From Anodontia alba (taxonomy: Eukaryota; Mollusca; Bivalvia; Lucinida; Lucinidae), in NCBI GenBank assembly GCA_964016985.1, contig OZ024823.1, forward strand, positions 28,499,216 to 28,563,215: 64,000 nt of DNA, in the 5' to 3' direction. The notes under the pieces are model-generated. The model was not told the DNA's origin. It worked only from the letters and a program-made list of their open reading frames with translations, and ran no database searches. This document shows positions 56,028 to 64,000 of the stretch, piece after piece (positions within the stretch are counted from its first letter, which is position 1; each line of letters begins with the position of its first letter). A program made the position numbers and the translations under genes.

Positions 56028-56241
56028 TTAACCCTTGTCCTGTTAAACCCGTATATAAACTGCCTTTGCAAACAGTGTAGATCCAGATCAGTTGGCTTCT
56101 GAAGAAGCCAACTGATCTGGATATGCACTGTTTGCCATTAAGTATGTGAATTTATAACAACAATACGGATCAAGCAATCTGGTTGGCTGAAAATTAGAAG
56201 TGGGTGTGACATCTTAATTTATTCAGAATGACAAGGGTTAA
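56028..56241 (-). mobile_element. HP3 MITE, reverse copy
   Basis: TTAACCCTTGTCCTGTTAA to TTCAGAATGACAAGGGTTAA; hairpin 56068-56135 centred on TTGGCTTCTGAAGAAGCCAA. Confidence 0.75.
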
Positions 56242-56423
56242 AGACCACCTTCAATATTCTCACTTTCTGTTAAAATTAAAATAATAAAAACAATCAAGCG
56301 CCTTGAATTATCATGACAGCAGTCCAAATATTTGAACTGTGATTTTCCTATGCAGTTCTTTGAATCAGGAAGGCAAAACCTGATCAGCTTCCACTGCCGT
56401 CTAGTCTATCAGAGATTGCTATT

Positions 56424-56703
56424 CATTACGAAAACATGCCTTTTCAAATATACTGAAAATTTTAAAACCAAAAAATGAAACATTTCAGATGAAAAATTCT
56501 GATATTTTTCATATTTCTACTCAAAACATAGATTGTGGGTACTCGTTAGACCGCCTCATCGCGGCGATTATAACGAGTACCCACAATCTATGTTTTGAAG
56601 CAGAAATAAGAAAATAATGTATACCCCTCTAAACTCCAGTTTTATTATATAAAAGTGGGGTTTAAGGTGGTCAAAATTACGAGATAGGCATGTTTTCGTG
56701 ATG
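56424..56703 (+). mobile_element. HP1 MITE
   Basis: CATTACGAAAACATGCC to GGCATGTTTTCGTGATG, 280 bp; central palindrome with some mismatches. Confidence 0.85.
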
Positions 56704-56924
56704 TGTGCATATGTCGAAGCTTGGACCCCTGGCTACCCATTCAGCACACAGCAAAGCCATTCAGCAGATCAAACTGCGTGGATGCTCATCCTGGTCTCTG
56801 TTCGACGGGGGCCCAAGCATAATTTTGTTGATTTTGTCGTTATATCAATACTGTGGCTGAAACCATGTTTACATTGTTTAGATGGACTGTGTGCTTGATC
56901 AGTGCTCTAGTTGCTCGCCCCTTA

Positions 56925-57230
56925 AATACAGAAAAAGCCTATTTTCTACCGTACGACGGCAATAGCTCCTGCCATTTTCATCAAATCATAACAACACTTG
57001 TGGATAAACAGGACAAGTATTAAATCTCAGATGAACTCGAAATTTGGTCAGCTAGAACCCTTCACATCAGTTACTGGCCCTTGATCACAGAAAACAGCCC
57101 CTATGTTTTTATCAAATTATCAAAATTGGGACATGCACGAAGTTTAGTATGAATTCGAAGTTCAGCCAGATTTGACTTTCCACTTCATAATTACTTGCCC
57201 TTGAGTGCCCAAACACCCTCCTGAGCATGC
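56925..57230. repeat. TR5, part 2
   Basis: GAACTCGAAATTTGGTCAGC, AGTTACTGGCCCTTGATCAC, TAATTACTTGCCCTTGAGTG: same unit as 55450-56020. Confidence 0.45.
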
Positions 57231-57579
57231 TAGCTCTCAGATGAACGATTACTGACCATTGGACGACTTGTTTTAAAGAGTTGTGGCCCTTTCAGATTAG
57301 AATTATTTCGGTGCAGCAACTCCTCCTCACTTTCATCAGATATTTTCGTAATTATGCAGACTTTCCTGCTGCGATGAGCAGATAGCATGCACATGAGACT
57401 AGATTTTTTTTTTTTTATTTTGGCACATTTTGACAATTACGATCTTTTTGGACTTAAACTTTCGTCCGCAAAGCAGGTTTTGACAATGTCTCCAACCTCT
57501 ACCTTCCAATATCTCTTGTACCTTATTTCGTATAAGTCAGGAATGTTGCAGATTTTCCGCAAGCATACCGCTTACCGGC

Positions 57580-57825
57580 ATGTACATCGTTGTTGTTGTT
57601 GCTGTCGTTGTTTATGTTTTTGTAGTTGTTTTTTTTTTTTTTGCTGTTGTTGTTTTTGTTGTTTTTTTATTTTACATGTAGTTATTTTTTGTTGCTGTTG
57701 TAGTTGTTTTTTTTTTTTTGTTTTTTGTTTTTTTATGATGTTATTGTTGTTGTTTTGTGATTGCTTTTTATGTTGTTTTGTTATTTTTTGTTTGTTTGTT
57801 TGTTTGTTTTGTTGTTTATTTTTCT
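57580..57825. repeat. (TTG)n / T-rich low complexity
   Basis: GTTGTTGTTGCTG-rich tract; the cysteine/phenylalanine-rich open frame across it is an artefact. Confidence 0.85.
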
Positions 57826-57871
57826 AATTCAAGATTTCGTTACATATAAAACTTATGACTGGTTGAAACAT

Positions 57872-58148
57872 CATTACGAAAATATGCCTATTCAAATATA
57901 TTGAAAATTTTACAGCCAAAAACGGAAAATTTTCAGATAAAAATTCTGATCGTTTTCATATTTCTTCTCAAAACATAGATTGCGGCTACTCGTTAGAACC
58001 ACCTTGGCGAGGCGGATCTAATGACTACCATAGTCTTGTGTTTAAGCAAAATAAGAAAAAATAATGTATACCCCTGAAAAACCCCTGTTTTGCTATATAA
58101 AAGTAGGATTTAAGGGGGTCAAAATTATATAGGCGTGTTTTCGTGATG
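57872..58148 (+). mobile_element. HP1 MITE
   Basis: CATTACGAAAATATGCC to GGCGTGTTTTCGTGATG, 277 bp, one palindrome arm diverged. Confidence 0.8.
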
Positions 58149-58454
58149 TATATGAAATATATATCCAACAGAAGCCTAATGAATTCTGATTGCAATCATT
58201 TAGACTGTAATAACAAAACCTATTATTGGATATACGATGCGGAATGTAAGGAAATGACCCACTAGGCATATACGAACAGGACTGACCAGATTGTCTGAAT
58301 GTATCTGCAAAGTCTGATTAAGATCTTTATCACTGCAAAGGGGGCAAGAAAACCCTTGATCATACTGCAAGATTCCACAGGCTGACGAGGATCTTTATTG
58401 CCTGCATAAGGCATAAACACTTCAAATGAGAGACCTCACAGCTCTCGTGTTCTT

Positions 58455-58632
58455 CTGGATTAACGCTTAGCACTCTGGGTAAAATTTTCAGCAGACGACA
58501 TATTAAAATATTTTCTTATTTTTCCCAGAAAACAACTTTTACATTTAATACAAATTGTCTCAATTTGCATGCAATGTTAAATTCCTTTTTCTGGGAAAAT
58601 TAAGAAAAATATCCTCAATTGTTGAAAAAGGC
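58455..58632. mobile_element. HP8 MITE
   Basis: TTAACGCTTAGCACTCTGGG then TTCAGCAGACGACATATT; interior TTCTTATTTTTCCCAGAAAA and complement. Confidence 0.6.
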
Positions 58633-58819
58633 CTGAGAAATGAACGGACTTCTCTACAACCGGTCCGGTAATTTCTGTTTCGTCGCTGAACAGATGTTAT
58701 GGTATGTAAATGACGTCCTGGACTTTCGGAAACAAGCGAGTGACTGAGTAATGTCTGTTGTCTAACCTTGTTCAACTCGAATACGTTTTGTCATCTGTGT
58801 GATAAATCTATTGAGTAAT

Positions 58820-58940
58820 ACAGAACATAACAGATCTTTATTGAGAACTCCAAAGGGCTATAAAGCCCATCAGGACATAACATTTAACAGTGTGATGGCA
58901 AATATACATAATGACAAAGTAATAGATGTTAACATTTGAT
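58820..58940 (-). mobile_element. LINE-like 3' end
   Basis: On the minus strand: GGGCTTTATAGCCCTTTGGA, CAATAAAGATCTGTTATGTT, CTG tail. Confidence 0.35.
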
Positions 58941-59269
58941 CAGCTAATAATAGAGAATTCGTTTTTCCGGTTTCATCACATGAAAAGTCAGAACGGTCCA
59001 TGACCAAACCGGAATTAGTAATTTCTTGCCTGACTATGATAACGTCTGACTCAGTAAAATTTCTTTTTCACAATATGATCTAAAAATTTTACAATAAAAA
59101 TATCCATTTTGGGAAGGAAACCAGTCACAAACAATGTCTTTTGGTTCCTTTGCTGCTTGTCGTTATTTACCACAACACCGTTTCAGCAACTAAACAGAAA
59201 TTGCCGGTATACGAGACCACGGTCAGTCAAAGGGTCATGAGGTAAGCTTCTTATGGTATAGTCGCCGTC
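58941..59269. other. No recognised feature
   Basis: AT-rich sequence without recurring elements. Confidence 0.4.
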
Positions 59270-60587
59270 CATATTTTCAAAGAAGAATACCTACAAGGCC
59301 ACTTGGTCAGTCTTGAGCATATTGCATGTATAGCATTGCTGACCGCATATAAGTTTTGGGAAGATTAGATCAAAACTGTGGTTGCAATAGCAGCGAAAGC
59401 TTCTATAGATTTTTAATGTGGAAAATGTTGTGTGATGGACAGATAGCCAAGCCAGTCGTAAAACCTCAGCAAATTGGACGAGATCGGAATATTCACTTCC
59501 TCCTTGATTATTAAATATTATTGAATATTCATCGCCTCCTTGATTATCAAAACATTTTGCTCATAGACTTATAATTGGGAAAATGTTGTCCAACTGATAA
59601 CTATATTTTCACCAGAAATTGATCAAACTTGCTAAAAGCCAGGACGGGCAAAGTGTCTAACTTAGAAATGCAGTACATATCGGGAAGTGACGTTCAACTT
59701 GGTGTTGTTTGCCATTTGTTGCCAAAAAGCTTGTATTTGACCGAGCAACTGTTTTGGTCGGATCTTCTTGAAACCTGCCGGTAACCAGTGCATAATTATA
59801 TAAAGATGAGTAAATCTGGGCCAGATTGGAATATTCACTTTGGAGTTATGTCCACTTGAATTCCGAAAAATCGTGTACCCGTCGCCAATACTGTATAACA
59901 AGTACATGTATATCACTGACCAGCTGGCATCAATTCCGTATGTAACATTGCTTGGATATGTGACTGACTGCATAAAGTTTTGGGACAGATTGGATCAAAA
60001 CTGTGGTTTCCATAGCAACCGAAAGCTCCCATAGATTTATAATGGGGGAAATGGTGTCCGATCGATCATGTGTTCACTTTTTATGGTCTTCATCAAACAC
60101 GCAGGTAACCAGGTCAGACATAGCATCTCGTCCGAGTTCGAATTTGAGCCAGATGCTTTGGAGTCACGTTCCCTTGATGATTTTTGTCCGATTGGCAACC
60201 AAATTTATTTTCTATCGGAAGTTGATTAAACTTGCTGATAACCAGGATGGGTATAGAACCTCGGCTGAAATTCAGCCAATTCACATTGGAATTATTCACC
60301 CTTGAGTGCGAGTAAAGCCGGTATTTGACACTGTCCGATGGATGGCCACTTCTCTTTTGATCGGATCTTTTTGAAACTTTCCGCGAACTAGTACACGCAT
60401 GAAGATTCAAATGAATTTGAATTTTAGCCTGATTGAAATATATTTGGTTGGAGTTATTTCCCATCGAATATCGAATTAAAATCCTATGGACTGGTGATAA
60501 GGAATAATTATGTTATCTATTAATAGCAAAGTCAGTTTTAGTCGGAGCTTGGTCACACTTGCTGATAACCATGGCATGCATAAACTA
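59270..60587. repeat. TR5, part 3 (decayed tandem repeat)
   Basis: Multiple diverged units with AAACTTGCTGATAACCAGGA, ATAGATTTATAATGGGGGAA-type and GAGTTATTTCCCATCGAAT phrases. Open frames here (59662-60464) lack domains. Confidence 0.5.
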
Positions 60588-60948
60588 CCCAGCTAGCATT
60601 CTACGTAAATCTACATCGGACCGTCATCGGCCCGTCAGCTACCCTGACGGGCCNNNNNNNNNNNNNNNNNNNNNNNNNNNNNNNNNNNNNNNNNNNNNNN
60701 NNNNNNNNNNNNNNNNNNNNNNNNNNNNNNNNNNNNNNNNNNNNNNNNNNNNNNNNNNNNNNNNNNNNNNNNNNNNNNNNNNNNNNNNNNNNNNNNNNNN
60801 NNNNNNNNNNNNNNNNNNNNNNNNNNNNNNNNNNNNNNNNNNNNNNNNNNNNNTCTACGTAAATCTACATCGGACCGTCATCGGCCCGTCAGCTACCCTG
60901 ACGGGCCGATGACGGCCCGATATAGATTTACGTAGAATGCTGACTGGG
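60588..60948. mobile_element. HP2 MITE broken by a 200-N gap
   Basis: Left part 60588-60653, N run 60654-60853, right part 60854-60948. The 54 bases before the gap (60600-60653) are repeated exactly after it (60854-60907), including the CGGACCG variant not seen in other copies. TA flanks both outer ends. Probably one HP2 element that the assembler represented twice. Confidence 0.75.
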
Positions 60949-60959
60949 TATCCCATGAA

Positions 60960-61140
60960 TTCGAAATATTGCCAGAATGCACCGATTGCCTTAGGGTTAC
61001 TTGTCTCTCAGTGCCAGTAATGTGCGTACTTGATCTTTGTCAGATTTTTAGCTAAATCATTTGTTTTTCTGCTTTTGATCTTTTATCAGCTTGTAGGTAA
61101 CCAAGAAAAGCATTAAAAACTTGACCAAGTTCAAACAGTG
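60960..61140. repeat. TR5, part 4
   Basis: TTAGGGTTACTTGTCTCTCA and CAGCTTGTAGGTAACCAAGA continue the decayed array after the HP2 element. Confidence 0.4.
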
Positions 61141-61506
61141 GCCAGTTCAGAATATTTGCCTTGCAGTTATTTGCTTCAGATGGATAATGATTTAAGTTTT
61201 AATCCAACTAAATTAAATTTGCTGATATGCAAGACAAGCAAGACGTTTCGGCCGAATTTCAAACTCGGCCATATACGGCAACCCATCATTGAGTTATGTG
61301 CATTTAATGTCAACTGGCCAGACTGGACTTCTTGGACTCAGGTAAGTGATCGTTTCCCACTGGGCCACTTGCTTTTTCTTAACGCTTTGTATGCAGGGTA
61401 AAATAAAACAAATAGCATACGACATTTTGAAATATTGCATTTATTTCGGAAAATGTGCTTTGTCTTAGGAATCAATTTGCATGAAATGTCAAAGCCTATT
61501 TTCTTG

Positions 61507-61675
<169 letters not shown>

Positions 61676-61679
61676 ATTA

Positions 61680-62200
61680 GAATCTATTCGTTTGCTGAAT
61701 TAGCACATATGGTGTTATGTACAGTAGTGTATATGTTTCAAAATATTGTCTCAGTGCTTAGCTTCCATCCTATAAACCTTTGTTCAAACATATACACAGA
61801 CAGAGTTTGACATATGATGCCCTGACGTAATAGCCTATTAACAGGAGAAAGATTAATTTCGTTGTCTGGGACAGATATAGATTAATAATTATTATGTTTA
61901 GAATTACTTCATGTGGGAGTACATAAGACCCCATCCTTTGAAGCACAACAATACCTTGATTGTTTACCCATTCGGCATCTTTTATCCGTCTGATCAATAA
62001 CCCATTCTGCTATACATATACAATTATAAGCATGCTTTTAGTTGAATAAATGTAAACACAGGTACCTCTACAGCAGAATCCATATTGTTGTTGTTCGAGG
62101 GGAAATTAACATGTCAAATACATGAACTGAATCAACTTCATCAGAATTACCGGCTCTGTTTTTGTTAGGCTATTTTCCAGACTGTAATACTCTATGTATT
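61680..62200. other. No recognised feature
   Basis: AT-rich; no recurring element or exon seen. Confidence 0.4.
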
Positions 62201-62428
62201 CTGACAATGTGTGTAGACCCAAATCTGACCGTGACGTCTGATCAGGGTGTATATTTTTTGTCATTTATCCGGAACTCTTATACGCATCAATAGGTCGTAA
62301 AATGGGCTATTTAAAAGTTAAGGACAATTAATAAAGAGTTAAGCTGTGCGAATATTTAGAATAAATATGGTAAAAATATGATAAATTCAAACCAGATTTA
62401 TTTCTTATTTATACAAAGGTGCTGAAAG

Positions 62429-62486
62429 ATGGATAAAGTGCTTACGATGCTTGTCTTGAACACCATTTATACAGGTACAGTTCAAT
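62429..62486 (+). CDS. Possible signal-peptide exon of a further gene
   Basis: ATG at 62429 opens MDKVLTMLVLNTIYTGTVQ and runs into a strong donor GTAAGT at 62487, phase 1, as in the two lectin genes. It lies 28.05 kb after lectin B exon 1, close to the 27.6 kb repeat spacing. The peptide and its upstream sequence are not recognisably homologous to the lectin exon 1 copies, and the peptide is short, so chance is a real alternative. No following exon is seen before the window ends. Confidence 0.25.
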
Positions 62487-62570
62487 GTAAGTAAATTGAA
62501 ATTTTAGAAAAATTCATGTTACTCATTCGTCTTAAACGTTTTATGCCTACCGTCCCGTAAAAGGGACATT

Positions 62571-62639
62571 GGTAAACAGTGCAGACCCAGATCAGACGCC
62601 GCAACACGCGGCGTCTAATCAGGACCTACACTGTTTGCA
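62571..62639. repeat. Hairpin (GACGCCGC type)
   Basis: AACAGTGCAGACCCAGATCA-GACGCCGC pairs with GCGGCGTC-TAATCAGGACCTACACTGTT. Confidence 0.7.
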
Positions 62640-62679
62640 TTCATTTAGAGTACACTCACCTTCTTAAGGGAAGAAAAAG

Positions 62680-63760
62680 CCATTATGACAGTTACCCATG
62701 CCGCCCCACACCCCCACTAGCTGTCTTGCAAGATTGCAATCCAATGTCCGCAGTGCAAAGAGGTCAGATTTCCAGTGCTTTAGGGAATGGATGTACATTT
62801 AAGGGAAAGTAGCAAAATGCAGGAAAGACAAAGATCATGATCTGCGGTACGGGACTGGACCTCCTGCAGAGTTCAGGCGAGTTTCCATGCGCCGTCTGTC
62901 GCTCTGGAGTGGGCAGCAACAGCATCTTCTGCAATGTCTGCAAGCACTGGGTGCACAAGAAATGCAGTGGGCTCAAGCGCTTGACAAAAGACCCTGACTA
63001 CAGATGTACACGGTGCCAGAGAACTGCACGCCCCTTGGATGGCAGACCACAGAAGGAAGTCCAGGTCGGACCTGACAAGCTTGAGGTGGTAGCTTCCTTT
63101 TGCTACCTAGGAGACATGCTCTCAGCAGCAGGTTGCTGTGAACTTTCAACCACAACACGTGTGAAAACTGCTGGAAGAAGTTCAAGGATCTGCTACCAGT
63201 TCTCTCTTCACACCACCTCTCTTTCAAAACACGTGGCCGTGTGTACAGCTCTTGTGTGCGGAGCGCAATGCTCAATGCCAGCGAGACTTGGCCGTTGACA
63301 AAGCCAAACCTCCAGCGTCTGCAGCTAAATGACAGGACAATGATCAGACAGCTCTGCAATGTCAGTACGCAAGACATTGTCACCACCAGGTCCAATGAGC
63401 TAATTGTGCGGCTTGGCATTGAGGATCTGGACCCCATTCTGAAGGAGAGAAGACTCCGATGGTATGGACATGTGGAACGCTCCAATGGTGCAGTCAAGAC
63501 AGCCTTTGACATACAGGTTGATGGAAAGCGTGGGCCTGGGAGGCCCAAGATGACATGGAAGCAGCTGACAGAGAGGAATTGCAGAGCGTGGAAGCTCTCG
63601 GCTATCAACCCTCATGATAAACATACCTGGAGATCTGGTGTGAGATCTGCCATGCGTGCAGCAAGCCAGCTATCTGGAAGGCAGACCACAGAAGGGGATG
63701 TTGCACCTTACCTGCACGTTAATCAAAAATCCGATTATGATGATATGATGATATGAGCAA
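62680..63760 (+). mobile_element. LINE 3' region with zinc finger, one frameshift
   Basis: Frame 62837-63170: a C4HC3-like finger (FPCAVCRSGVGSNSIFCNVC, HWVHKKCSGLKRL, YRCTRCQ), then CYLGDMLSAAGCCELSTTTR. A 1-base deletion at 63170-63172 shifts the frame, which continues as YSSCVRSAMLNASETWPLTK, LRWYGHVERSNGAVKTAFDI and GKRGPGRPKMTWKQLTERNC to the stop at 63756. The reverse-transcriptase C-terminus and zinc finger are typical of a marine-invertebrate LINE family. The tail is ATG-rich (GATGATATGATGATATGA). 5' truncated somewhere before 62837. Confidence 0.8.
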
Positions 63761-63884
63761 AACCATTTTTACAGTTTTTGTTTTCCAGTACCAACTACGT
63801 CATAGACCGGGTAATAATCACGTGACTATCCGGATCACGGAAAAGGATGTAATTTACCGAAGATGCTCACCTGATATATATGAT

Positions 63885-64000
63885 TATATCCCGGCATTTA
63901 TAGCCGAGGCATATATAGTGTTCGTCTTTCCATCCGTCTGTAAGTCCGTTCGTATGTTAGTTCGTCCGTTAGCTTATTTCCAAATCTTAAGATGGATTAT
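63885..64000. repeat. Start of a TR6-type element, cut by window end
   Basis: CCGGCATTTATAGCCGAGGC hairpin-like start, then CGTCTTTCCATCCGTCTGTA and GTCCGTTCG repeats, as at 44341. Confidence 0.5.

Noticed and set aside
57387..57827. Cysteine-rich 146-codon open frame
   Set aside because: Arises from TTG/TGT repeats; no domain and no splice support.
59662..60464. Overlapping ~100-codon open frames
   Set aside because: Inside a decayed tandem repeat, no recognisable domain, both strands open to a similar degree.
61138..61341. Open frame ending WPDWTSWTQ before a perfect CAG/GTAAGT donor, resembling a thrombospondin-like exon
   Set aside because: It lies in the decayed TR5 array, lacks cysteines of that domain and has no matching acceptor or partner exon.

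Overview
The window looks like nuclear DNA of a lophotrochozoan, most likely a bivalve mollusc. It is AT-rich and intron-rich, with very few coding exons in a dense, nested bed of short palindromic transposons (MITEs), LINE fragments, a tRNA-derived SINE, a Tc1-like transposon, microsatellites and ~150-bp tandem arrays with (ACGG)n-type tracts like those of bivalve pearl/Helitron-like elements. No prokaryotic, organellar or viral genome organisation is visible. The species cannot be fixed from the sequence alone.

The only host genes I can support are two tandem, same-strand copies of one four-exon gene for a small secreted protein: signal peptide, PAN/apple-like domain, then a C-type lectin-like domain (CTLD) split over two exons. 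Copy A has exons 6792-6858, 9247-9483, 17326-17502 and 25314-25522 (690 nt, 229 residues plus stop) and looks intact. Copy B has exons 34375-34441, 38913-39152, 46108-46287 and 52391-52599. It has the same phase-1 introns and homologous introns and 5' flank, but an in-frame TAA at 39128 in the PAN exon. The offset between copies is ~27.6 kb. A weak third signal-peptide-like exon lies at 62429-62486.

Layout. 1-6790: repeats, including a Harbinger-like MITE with CTG target duplications inside an older repeat. 6792-25522: gene A, whose introns hold MITEs, a large foldback (14.6-15.8 kb), a hairpin-ended tandem array (17.8-19.2 kb), a 5'-truncated LINE with target duplication (21.3-22.1 kb) and a SINE (23.3 kb). 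25.5-34.4 kb: intergenic, with two tandem arrays and several MITEs. 34375-52599: gene B, whose introns hold a tandem array rich in nuclear-receptor-like half sites (40.4-41.75 kb), a nested LINE-in-LINE with a MITE inside (41.8-44.3 kb), a decayed LINE with a 13-bp target duplication (46.6-48.7 kb) and a nearly intact Tc1-like element (50.2-51.8 kb). 52.6-64 kb: intergenic repeats, a SINE with 10-bp target duplication, a 200-N gap inside a palindromic repeat, and a zinc-finger-bearing LINE end at the right edge.

The most striking feature beyond the genes is the palindrome density. One ~280-bp family (called HP1 here) occurs 18 times counting fragments. A shared hairpin core (TTAGAAYCGCCTC and its complement) also turns up inside elements with unrelated termini. 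A second family (HP2, CCCAG...CTGGG) shows 2-bp target duplications of variable sequence. I found no operon-like or clearly novel enzymatic system.
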